37,731 nucleotides of DNA from a virus, in IMG/VR virus record IMGVR_UViG_3300046517_000759, positions 1 through 37,731 of that record. The stretch is one strand, 5' to 3'. Of the stretch, positions 5,643 to 13,396 are shown piece after piece. The notes beneath the pieces are model-generated. The model was not told the DNA's origin. It did no database searches and saw only the letters and a program-made list of their open reading frames with translations. A program made the position numbers and the translations under genes. The first letter of the stretch is position 1. Each line of letters begins with the position of its first letter.

Positions 5643-7669
5643 TACGTGATCCGAACCGCCCCGTTATCAATGTCAAGGTACTTCCATACGCCTAGCGTGG
5701 CGTCGAAGAATGCGAACTTCTGTCCTGGCCACATGGCCACCATGCCGACCGTTGGTGACAGGATGGTATCTGGCGCCCCGAACTTGCGAAAGTTGGGCGG
5801 CGCAGTGCCGAGCATCGCCAGGTAAGCACATTCGGCGTCTTTGATCGACGTGTCGCTGGCTGGGATAATCTGGACGCTAGGCCGCCACAACGCGCCGGTC
5901 ACCGTCGTGTTCGCCGAGATGGTGACCTTCCCCGACCCCTTCGTGATGACCTTGAACCATCCCCATTGCCACGCCCATTGACCGAACGACGACGGCACGT
6001 CGGGAAGGTTGCGCAGTGCCTCGCCTGCGCTGAGAGTGATGGTCTGGTTGCACAGTGGCGTGAAACCGCCCCAGAAAATCGTCATGTCGCCCGAACCGGA
6101 GTTCGACACGAAGTTTCCCGCCGAGCTGCCGCCCGTGTCGAACCGATTCCAGAACCCGAAGATAACTCGGTCGCCGTCGACGAGCGTTTGCGGGCCGGTC
6201 GTCTCATCGAACAGTGCGTGCGACACGGCGCCAGCCAGGAACGCCGTATTTGTGCCGTCTGGAGCAGTCGTGAGCGTCGCGCCCGTGGTAGCTTGCCAGG
6301 CGACGTTAGGGTAACCAGCCGACACGGGGCCGTAGTTCCTACGCGCGCTGTCGTGCTGGCGAAGTAGCGTCGGGCCAGACTCGCCGTATGTAAAACGGTC
6401 GGTCATCGGCGTGAAAGTCGTAGGGTCGTTTTCGATCACGCGACCGTTGGCCGGCCCGCACCTCGTCGTGTAGACGACGCCTCGGCAGTTGTTCAGGACA
6501 GAGCGGGCCTCGCCGATACCGCCGGGCGAGTCGTTCACGTCCATGTTGAAGCAATCCCAACGGCTGAGCACGCCCGTGCCTAGGTCGGGGTCCTCGGCGA
6601 GCCACAGGTTCGGCGAGACGGCGTTCTCAATCGACATGCCGTTGATGATTCCCGACGAGTCGCCCGTTCCGTAGAAGCCCGTGCCGAGCTGCTGGCACTC
6701 GGTGAAGAACTGGAGGTAGGCCGCGCCTCGCCCCGTGTCCATCATGCGCACGGTGCTATTGAATACCGGATCAAGGACGGTCGAGGCCGTGTGGTAGAAC
6801 TGGCAATTCTGGTAGTAGTTCCAGAACGACACTCCAAGGTCAAGCGCCGGCCCGAGATCTTCTCGCAGTCTCACGAACTGGCAACGCGAATAGAGGATGT
6901 TCGCCGTGTACGCGCTGCCCAGGCCGTCGCCGTTGATTAGGCTACACCGCGACAGACGCCACTGCGCCGGGTGCGTATTCGGCGCGTCGCCCGGCGTGCT
7001 GCCTGAGATGATGCAGTCGTAGGGCACGCCCAAGTAGGTGACTGACGATGCCAGATTGTAGACAGTCCCGGCGTCCCACACGGCCAGCGGGCTAGACAGG
7101 CCGGCGCGCACGGTAGGGAAGTTGCCCGTCGACTCCGTCCAAAACTGCGCGTTCTCCCAGATGAGCCCAGCGCCCAGGCCGGCCATTTGAACGGCAGGCT
7201 CGATGAACTCGCCCGCGCCATCGCCGGGCGCGATGTAGCTGGCGCCCCATGCCTGCGGTCCCGGTTCGGGGTTCCCGCTGAACGTGATTTTCATCGGGTA
7301 GGCGATATCGATCCACGACTCGCCGCCGATGCCAGGGTCCGAGCTGCCGCGCAGGTTCAACCCGCCGCCCGGGAACGGGCTGGCCTGCACGAAGTCCTCC
7401 GCGATAATGGTGCCGCCGTGTAGTTCCTGCGTCAGTTGGACGGCGCGAAACAGGGTTTTCACGGCGGCGGTCGTGCCGTTGTGCGAGTCGTTCCCCGTCG
7501 TCGACACTATGATCGTATTCGACGGCACGCTGATATTCCCGCCGATGAGCGGCAGGGGTGGCCCGCCGTCGATGCTAATCAGCAGGCCGTTGGCGTCCCT
7601 CGACATGCGCACGGCGCCCTTACGCCCGACCGCATCGGACCCGTAGCCTATGTCGAGATGGTTCGGCAC
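5642..7669 (-). CDS. Beta-helix tailspike with shared anchor domain
   Basis: 675 aa from GTG 7669-7667, one base after the stop of the previous fibre gene; there is no clear SD, so it probably depends on coupling. Residues 1-41 form the anchor shared with the LamG fibre at 3749-4528. Next comes IIVSTTGNDSHNGTTAAVKT, the usual entry of right-handed beta-helix (pectate-lyase-like) proteins, then Gly/Asn-rich repeats to about residue 430 and a beta-rich C-terminal region with many Trp. Tailspikes of this fold often cut or bind host surface polysaccharide. No catalytic residues can be assigned by eye. Confidence 0.85.
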   Translation of the reverse strand: MPNHLDIGYGSDAVGRKGAVRMSRDANGLLISIDGGPPLPLIGGNISVPSNTIIVSTTGNDSHNGTTAAVKTLFRAVQLTQELHGGTIIAEDFVQASPFPGGGLNLRGSSDPGIGGESWIDIAYPMKITFSGNPEPGPQAWGASYIAPGDGAGEFIEPAVQMAGLGAGLIWENAQFWTESTGNFPTVRAGLSSPLAVWDAGTVYNLASSVTYLGVPYDCIISGSTPGDAPNTHPAQWRLSRCSLINGDGLGSAYTANILYSRCQFVRLREDLGPALDLGVSFWNYYQNCQFYHTASTVLDPVFNSTVRMMDTGRGAAYLQFFTECQQLGTGFYGTGDSSGIINGMSIENAVSPNLWLAEDPDLGTGVLSRWDCFNMDVNDSPGGIGEARSVLNNCRGVVYTTRCGPANGRVIENDPTTFTPMTDRFTYGESGPTLLRQHDSARRNYGPVSAGYPNVAWQATTGATLTTAPDGTNTAFLAGAVSHALFDETTGPQTLVDGDRVIFGFWNRFDTGGSSAGNFVSNSGSGDMTIFWGGFTPLCNQTITLSAGEALRNLPDVPSSFGQWAWQWGWFKVITKGSGKVTISANTTVTGALWRPSVQIIPASDTSIKDAECAYLAMLGTAPPNFRKFGAPDTILSPTVGMVAMWPGQKFAFFDATLGVWKYLDIDNGAVRIT

Positions 7670-7670
7670 G

Positions 7671-8249
7671 TTAGACGGGGATCAGTTGGTACAGAAAGAG
7701 CACGCGCGCCGTACACACGGGCGCTACGCCGGTCATGCCGGCCGTGACGTTCAGCTGCAGCCCGCTGGTCGTCAGGTCGACGAGAGGATTTGGGCTGACC
7801 TGTGTGATTGCGAGGCCGCCCGTGTGCGCCGCCTGAGTCAGCAGGCCGGCCGCGCCAGCTTGTGACGCAAACGCGTTGTCGAAGCTTGCCGAGTTCGAGC
7901 CGATCGAAAACGTCGGCGCGACCGACCGCGTACCGCCGACCGATTCAAGCTCCCACGAGAACGCAATCGGGCGAAACCGTGCGGCGATGGCGGGGAGTAG
8001 CACATAGACGCCCGTCGTCGCGAGGTCGATGACGGCCGAATAGGACGCCTGCGCGACGGCCACGGTAGTCGGCCCATTCAGCTTGGCGAAGTTGGCGGCC
8101 GACATGCTGCCGGGCACGCTGGCCGACGAGGCAGTGAGCGCCAACGTGATGTCGGCGGACAGGTCGCCGCCGCCGGTGATTGGCGCCGTCGTGTTGATGG
8201 TCCGCCCCGACGGCACATCGCCGGGGTTATCGCCTGGCCAGAAGGGCAC
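7671..8249 (-). CDS. 192-aa tail fibre protein
   Basis: GTG at 8249-8247 inside the TAG of the previous gene (TAGTG); the upstream open frame is only a shadow. Residues 17-55 carry a common phage fibre motif (INTTAPITGGGDLSADITLA, then GSMSAANFAKLN). The rest is beta-rich and ends TARVLFLYQLIPV. This looks like a short fibre or the tip-binding part of a branched fibre. It is the third member of the fibre set between the ejection proteins and the spike. Confidence 0.75.
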   Translation of the reverse strand: MPFWPGDNPGDVPSGRTINTTAPITGGGDLSADITLALTASSASVPGSMSAANFAKLNGPTTVAVAQASYSAVIDLATTGVYVLLPAIAARFRPIAFSWELESVGGTRSVAPTFSIGSNSASFDNAFASQAGAAGLLTQAAHTGGLAITQVSPNPLVDLTTSGLQLNVTAGMTGVAPVCTARVLFLYQLIPV

Positions 8250-8926
8250 TAGCGCGGCCCCTTCGCGGCATACGTCATGGTCACGAGCGTCGAGCCGGCC
8301 GTAACGGTGAGCGTGAACCGCAAGCGCCGGCCGTCGAACGGGTCGAGCTGGACGAACTGCGAACTTGGCGCGCTGACTGCCGCGATGGACGGCGAGAATT
8401 GCGAGTTCGCGATGTTCGACCAGCGCGGCCCCCCGTTCGCCTGCGTCTGATTCAGCCCGGGCAGCGACGCCTGAACGTAGTCGTTGGACGCGTCCACGGA
8501 CCACGTCGCCGTCGCGGTCAGGTCGGTGATGGTCGCGGTGACGGTCACGCCGAAAGTCTCATTGACCAGCGACGTGGTGGCCGTGGTGACGTGCGTGGAA
8601 TCGACGACGGTCAGAATCGTCTTGCTGCCGTTGTTCCCGCCGTTGGCCGCGTTCGCGATGACCATGGCCGCGCCGACGTCGCCAGCGGTGAATGCACCGT
8701 TCACGAAGTGCCATGTCCCCGTCGACGCCACGACCGCGTCGGCCGCGTTGTGGACGATGGAACGCACGGCCGCGTTTTCGGTGATGAGCTGGAACGACAC
8801 GCCGCGCACCTGATCGAGGGCCGGCGTGATGGTCACCAGCGGCGAGCCGGCGTATGCCGCCACCGTGTTCTGCCCGTCGAGGCGCAGGTAGTTTTCGAGG
8901 TAGTAGTCACCGATGGAAGTTGGCAT
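8249..8926 (-). CDS. 225-aa virion structural protein, beta-rich
   Basis: ATG at 8926-8924 with AAAGG upstream. There is no catalytic motif. The middle contains GAFTAGDVGAAMVIANAANG then GNNGSKTILTVVDSTHVTT, a small beta module whose pieces recur in the adaptor (FVAGEVGSVITPAF) and the nozzle protein (NNGTKTIARY). The C-terminal part is beta-sandwich-like (LRFTLTVTAGSTLVTMTYAA). Position between ejection proteins and fibres suggests a tail-hub or fibre-attachment role. Confidence 0.65.
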   Translation of the reverse strand: MPTSIGDYYLENYLRLDGQNTVAAYAGSPLVTITPALDQVRGVSFQLITENAAVRSIVHNAADAVVASTGTWHFVNGAFTAGDVGAAMVIANAANGGNNGSKTILTVVDSTHVTTATTSLVNETFGVTVTATITDLTATATWSVDASNDYVQASLPGLNQTQANGGPRWSNIANSQFSPSIAAVSAPSSQFVQLDPFDGRRLRFTLTVTAGSTLVTMTYAAKGPR

Positions 8927-8943
8927 GTCGCTTACCTTTCATT

Positions 8944-9735
8944 CTACCCTAGACCAGCGGCCTTTTGTCCTGGAGTTTGGAGGCCCACGTTCAATTTTGG
9001 CATGTTCGTTTGGGCGGGCGCGACGGGCGCCTGCTGTGGCGCGAGGTCGTGTACGTTCACGCCGTATGGGACGACCCGCTGCATTTTGAACGTCGCCAGC
9101 CCACGGTCAGCGCGCGGCGGCAGGTTCATGAACGACGGCTCGCGCAGGTTGCGGGCCACGAGCGCCGACAGGATAGACCCCTTCATGTGCTCGTACACCG
9201 ACGGGTAGAACTCTTTGAACGTAGTCACCTGGTCGGGCTGGAGCGCGCCACATTGCATGAGCCGGAATATGGCCAGCGGGTCGTCAAGCAGCCAGTACTG
9301 AAGGAAAAACTCGTAGGTCTTGTCACTCGTCGGCTGAATCTTCTTCGGGCCAAGATACGTGTCGTAGTTCGCCACCGGCACGATGTCCTTGAGGTGCGCG
9401 AACACGTTCGTGAGCGTCGACTGGAACGACAGCGCGATGTCGGTCGCATCTGGCGGAAACTTGCGCATGATGTCCGTCACGACCGACTGAGGCACGGGCG
9501 CGAGGAACGTTTCGAGCAGCTTGCGGTACGTGAATGGGCGAGGCATCGACAGATTGCGCGGCAGGCGGTCGTACACGAAGTCGGTGGCGAGGTCGTCGAT
9601 GCGCTTGCCTAGCCCGAGGATTTCCTTTTGAACGCCCACGCCCACGCGAGGCATGCCGCCCGTGAGCACCTTGGTCAGCCCGATGGTCGCGAGAGTCGCC
9701 TCGCCTACCTCGATGGGGTCTGTCTCGCCGGTCAT
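8944..9735 (-). CDS. Ejection/internal virion protein candidate, 263 aa
   Basis: The ATG at 9735-9733 overlaps the upstream TGA (ATGA). The protein is mostly helical with a Pro/Gln-rich tail (DLAPQQAPVAPAQTNMPKLN). It contains GGMPRVGVGVQKEILGLGKR and LQYWLLDDPLAIFRLMQCGA. No enzyme motif is seen. Third in a row of genes in the place where short-tailed phages keep DNA-ejection proteins, directly upstream of the fibres. Assigned by position only. Confidence 0.6.
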   Translation of the reverse strand: MTGETDPIEVGEATLATIGLTKVLTGGMPRVGVGVQKEILGLGKRIDDLATDFVYDRLPRNLSMPRPFTYRKLLETFLAPVPQSVVTDIMRKFPPDATDIALSFQSTLTNVFAHLKDIVPVANYDTYLGPKKIQPTSDKTYEFFLQYWLLDDPLAIFRLMQCGALQPDQVTTFKEFYPSVYEHMKGSILSALVARNLREPSFMNLPPRADRGLATFKMQRVVPYGVNVHDLAPQQAPVAPAQTNMPKLNVGLQTPGQKAAGLG

Positions 9736-10538
9736 GGCATCGCCCCCGCTGGCCCTTGGGTTACCTCGCCCGTGCCCGCGCCTGCCAGGTCGGGCGACTT
9801 AAGCGCCTGGATTTTGGCGTACAGTTCTTGTCCGCGCTGAGAGCCCGACGTGCGCAGTCGGTCGACCATATTGAACATGGGCGATTGAGGCATCGACGTC
9901 GCGGCTGTGGTGGCCGCCGCGCCCACCGCCGGAGCGGCAGCAACGGCGGCGTTCCCGACGGCGCGCGCAGCGGCAGGTGCTACACGTAGCGCGGCCTGTG
10001 CGACGGGTGCCGATGCCGCGCCTATGACCCCGCCGACTAGACCGCCTAGCACCCCGTGACCGTGCATGCCGCCTAGGATGATGCCGCCGATGCCGTTGGC
10101 GTGCGTGTTCGAAATCGCCTTGCTCGCCATCTCGGCGGCCTTTTCCACTGCCGACCCAGCGGCGGGGGCGGCCCTACGCGCGAGACCGGCCGCACCTGCG
10201 CCCGCACCCGCGCCGATGACTCCGCTTCCTAACGCGCCCTCGACTCGCTTGGCGGCGTCGACTGCCTGATCGTTGAGATGCTCGTATTCGAGCTGGCCCA
10301 TGTCTGGACGCAGGGGAATCGAAAGCGCCGTGCCGGGCAGGCGAGCCGACTTGACGGGGCCGGTAGCAAGGTCGAGGCGCTCATTTTCGTCTTGAATGTC
10401 CTCGGGCTTCCCTTGCTTGTTGAGACGCGCCGAGCGCGGGTACTTCGACGGCCGTTCGGCCCGCGCGCCTTCAAGGTCGGCGTCGCTGAGCAACGGCTTA
10501 GCGCCTTCGAGATCTTTCGCGCTCAACAATTCGCCCAC
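9732..10538 (-). CDS. Ala/Gly-rich membrane-active ejection protein candidate
   Basis: 268 aa from GTG 10538-10536 inside the upstream TAG (TAGTG); an upstream ATG at 10574 would overlap the previous gene more without benefit. The middle third is glycine-zipper-like and hydrophobic (GVIGAGAGAGAAGLARRAA, GGIILGGMHGHGVLGGLVGG), followed by long Ala-rich helices. Such composition is typical of ejection proteins that insert in the host envelope to form a DNA channel. Flanked by two other candidate ejection proteins. Confidence 0.65.
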   Translation of the reverse strand: MGELLSAKDLEGAKPLLSDADLEGARAERPSKYPRSARLNKQGKPEDIQDENERLDLATGPVKSARLPGTALSIPLRPDMGQLEYEHLNDQAVDAAKRVEGALGSGVIGAGAGAGAAGLARRAAPAAGSAVEKAAEMASKAISNTHANGIGGIILGGMHGHGVLGGLVGGVIGAASAPVAQAALRVAPAAARAVGNAAVAAAPAVGAAATTAATSMPQSPMFNMVDRLRTSGSQRGQELYAKIQALKSPDLAGAGTGEVTQGPAGAMP

Positions 10539-12361
10539 TATTGCGCCTCGTATCCACCGCGCGCATCGTTCCACTTCGCCTTACGCCCGTCCTTGAGTGT
10601 CAGGTCAGGATGCGACGATGCGACGGCCACGTTCTTGTTGAACTTGGATTTTTCCTCGGCTGACAACGGGATGAGCGTTTGCGTTCGATACTGGTTGCGC
10701 ACGCCGTTGATGTCTTTGAACTTACTCTCCACGGCGTCGAGGTTGGCGCCGTAAAGAATCGCCTTCTTGAGGCTATCGATCAGATGGTCAGGCGAGATGG
10801 CGCCCGACGAGAACCCGAGTGATTCGGCCTCCAGCTTCAGAGACTCGTTAGTCTTGCCGAGCGGCGAGACCACGCCCAGCGCAATGATGGCGTTAGCGTA
10901 CTTCGTGGCGCGCCGAATGATGGCCGCGTTGTCCAGCGGGTTGATCGTAGCTCCATTCTCGCGGATGTCGTCGGCCAGGTCTTTCACGCGGCGGGCGGCG
11001 TCGCCGAACTGTACATCGCGCGTCGTGAACCCCTGTGCGCCTCCCTTACCAGAAGTGACGCGACCGATGGCCATGCCCTTTTCGTTGCGGACGACCTCTT
11101 TCTCGTCCTTTTCGGTGAGCACGTGCTCTTTGCCCTCTTGGCCGGCCGCCTTGCCGCTGGCCGTTTGCCAGTCCTGGAAGATGGTGCGCGCGTTCACGGT
11201 GGTAGGCTTGCCGACCAGCGGAATCTTGTACTTGACGGCCAGTTTGTCGACGAACCGCTGGTCGATAGGCGTGCCCGCCTTCTTGGCGGCGTCGAGTTCA
11301 TCCTCTAGTTGAATCTTCGCGCTGGCGCCCGCGCCACTTCCCCCGCCGCCACCGCCGCCGGCCTTCTTCTTGCGCAGTGCCGCGACTCGCTCCTGTTCGG
11401 CGATGCGGTCGCGCTGAATCTGTTCCTCATTCGTGAGGTGCTGAGCAGTCGCCGCGCCGGCCGTCGCGTTCGCCCAAAACGCGTTCGCCTTCTCGCTGGC
11501 CTCCAGCGCCGTCTTCTTGGCCGTCGAGACGTCGCCCTTGCCTTTGTTCGCGGCAATCATCGCGTTCAGCCGGCCGGATACCGCGTCCCACTTGGCACCC
11601 TGCGAGGCGTTGAACGCGGACAGGTCGCGCAGCTGCTTGACGTCGAGGTCTTTCTCACCTCGCTCGGCCGCCTCGACGGCCTTCCACAAGTCGGCGTGTT
11701 GGGCCTTCTGCTTCTCCAAGTCCTGCGCCATGTTCGTTTCGAGCAGTTGCACGCCTCGGTTGACGTGTCCGGCGTTCCACGAGATGCCGCCGAGGATGAG
11801 CCCGATAGCCGTCGCGACGTTCTGGCCGATGGTGCGCGACTCGAAGTAGGTGTGATACGGCTGTGACTCGGCCTTGATGCGCGCGTCGGTAACCGCCGTT
11901 TCGGCTGCCTGCCGGTGGATGGCCTGGCGGTCAAGCACGTCCTGTAGCGCCTTCGCATACTCGCCCTTGAACGTCTCGGCGAGTTGCGCGCGCTCGGTGT
12001 TCAGGCCGGCGCCCTCCTCGGCGTTCGCGACCTGCTCGGCGCCCAGTGCCGCCGTCTTCTCGGCGTTCTGCTTGGCACCCTCGACCGGCGTGGTAGGCGG
12101 CGGGACGACGGGCACAGGCGGCGGGCTAGGCGGTAGGCCGGTGGCCGCGCTGGCGAGCTGGTCGGGCGTGAGCTGGCCGCCAGGCACGGGAGGCGGCGGC
12201 ATGGCCGTCGTCTGCGCGAACGGTTGATCGGCAAGCGCAGGCGCAACATCGGCGGGATTGGGCAACGGAGCGGGCAGGCCCATGGCCGGCTCGGGCGCTA
12301 CGGTCGGGTCAAACGCGGGGTCGAGCGCCGGCCCTTCGAACTGTGGGTTAACTGCGGTCAC
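10538..12361 (-). CDS. Long coiled-coil ejection protein candidate, 607 aa
   Basis: GTG at 12361-12359 overlaps the TGA of the 49-aa gene (GTGA). The first 95 residues are Pro-rich and disordered (PAMGLPAPLPNPADVAPALA). Residues from about 100 to 335 are charged helices with coiled-coil pattern (EKTAALGAEQVANAEEGAGL, LEKQKAQHADLWKAVEAAER). A Gly-rich linker (KKAGGGGGGGSGAGAS) leads to a mixed C-terminal domain. No transglycosylase or peptidase motif is visible. Its size and place fit the large internal virion protein of short-tailed phages. Confidence 0.65.
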   Translation of the reverse strand: MTAVNPQFEGPALDPAFDPTVAPEPAMGLPAPLPNPADVAPALADQPFAQTTAMPPPPVPGGQLTPDQLASAATGLPPSPPPVPVVPPPTTPVEGAKQNAEKTAALGAEQVANAEEGAGLNTERAQLAETFKGEYAKALQDVLDRQAIHRQAAETAVTDARIKAESQPYHTYFESRTIGQNVATAIGLILGGISWNAGHVNRGVQLLETNMAQDLEKQKAQHADLWKAVEAAERGEKDLDVKQLRDLSAFNASQGAKWDAVSGRLNAMIAANKGKGDVSTAKKTALEASEKANAFWANATAGAATAQHLTNEEQIQRDRIAEQERVAALRKKKAGGGGGGGSGAGASAKIQLEDELDAAKKAGTPIDQRFVDKLAVKYKIPLVGKPTTVNARTIFQDWQTASGKAAGQEGKEHVLTEKDEKEVVRNEKGMAIGRVTSGKGGAQGFTTRDVQFGDAARRVKDLADDIRENGATINPLDNAAIIRRATKYANAIIALGVVSPLGKTNESLKLEAESLGFSSGAISPDHLIDSLKKAILYGANLDAVESKFKDINGVRNQYRTQTLIPLSAEEKSKFNKNVAVASSHPDLTLKDGRKAKWNDARGGYEAQ

Positions 12362-12507
12362 GCGCGGGTCCCTTTGTCGCTTCGGTCGACGGAGAAGAAA
12401 CTATTATCCATCAGACGGATGTACGTGCAGCCACGGCGGATGCACCTCGGCGGCTTCTCTTTCCAGCCGATGTAGTGAACCCCCCGCAGGTGTCGAAGCT
12501 TCTTCAC
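12358..12507 (-). CDS. Hidden 49-aa basic gene between virion genes
   Basis: GTG at 12507-12505 overlaps the TGA of the upstream gene (GTGA), and its own TGA at 12360-12358 overlaps the GTG of the 607-aa gene. The peptide starts VKKLRHLRGVHYIGWKEKPP and contains CIRRGCTYIRLMD, with two Cys. It fills the only sizeable gap in this part of the operon and is coupled on both sides, which makes translation likely. Basic charge and aromatic residues are notable; function unknown. Confidence 0.65.
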   Translation of the reverse strand: MKKLRHLRGVHYIGWKEKPPRCIRRGCTYIRLMDNSFFSVDRSDKGTRA

Positions 12508-13367
12508 GCGCGACTTTCGATCTTCTTGTTCAGGTGGCCCACCGCCGCCATGAGCGCGCCGAGCGCATTCTTGACGTCGATTTCGTGTCCGTCAGATACC
12601 GCGCGACCGACCGGCCCGCCTTGCTTCACGTCGCCAGCCATAACCCCAACACGCTTGCCGGGACCGTCGGACTTTGACTTGTACTCGAAGTTGAACCCGG
12701 CCACGTGCTTGAGGAAAGCGTCCATGTCGCCACCCTTAACCGGCGAGATGTCTTCTTTTTCGTCCTCGTCGGAGATGAGCTTGGCACCAACGCCGCCCGC
12801 GACGTTGCCCACGAGGTTGCGCTCCGATGCGATTTCCTCTTGATTGAGGTTCCCGAGTGCCGCCCCACCCGACACGGCCTGTCCGCTGAGCGCGGTGCCT
12901 GCGCCGGTCGCCGTCGAGGTCTGCTGTCCCGTCGCGGCCTGCTGTTGCGCGAGGAGGTTCGCTTTCGCCTGTTCGGCCTGCGCGACTTCCTGCGCACGAA
13001 TCTGGGCGGCGTCCGCGTTCGCCTTCGCTTGTGCCGCGCCGAGCGCCTGGATGCCGCTGTAACCAGCCAGCGCGGCCGTATTGCCAGACGCGCCCGACGT
13101 GGTGGCGTTGATGTTGTTCTGAATGTCGCCCACGCCGCGCCGCAACTGCGTCTGCGCGACGCTGGGCGCCGTTCCGGCAATCTGCCTGTCGAGTTGCCGG
13201 CCAAGTCCCGACTGCGCGGCCAACTGTTGCTGATACTGCTGGTTGAGCAGGGCCAGCCGACGATAGAAGTCCTCGGCGTGCGCGCGGTCGGACCCAACGG
13301 CGCCTGTGAGCGCCGACGTGTCACCGCCTGCCAAGAGGGAACCGGGTCCGCCGAATGCGCTAGCCAT
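12504..13367 (-). CDS. Ejection/tail protein with S74-like chaperone end
   Basis: 287 aa from ATG 13367, preceded by AGGAAGG. The body is Ala/Gln-rich and helical (LLNQQYQQQLAAQSGLGRQL). From about residue 195 the C-terminus resembles an intramolecular-chaperone (peptidase S74) domain: SDEDEKEDISPV (S-D-x3-K-x2-I), FNFEYKSKSD, then GVMAGDVKQ in place of the usual G-x-I-A-Q-x-V, and a final helix. In endosialidases this domain trimerises the fibre and then cuts itself off after folding. Whether the serine here is active cannot be judged. Found between nozzle and ejection genes. Confidence 0.7.
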   Translation of the reverse strand: MASAFGGPGSLLAGGDTSALTGAVGSDRAHAEDFYRRLALLNQQYQQQLAAQSGLGRQLDRQIAGTAPSVAQTQLRRGVGDIQNNINATTSGASGNTAALAGYSGIQALGAAQAKANADAAQIRAQEVAQAEQAKANLLAQQQAATGQQTSTATGAGTALSGQAVSGGAALGNLNQEEIASERNLVGNVAGGVGAKLISDEDEKEDISPVKGGDMDAFLKHVAGFNFEYKSKSDGPGKRVGVMAGDVKQGGPVGRAVSDGHEIDVKNALGALMAAVGHLNKKIESRA

Positions 13368-13396
13368 GGGTGTGCCTTCCTGAAAAGTCTACCACG

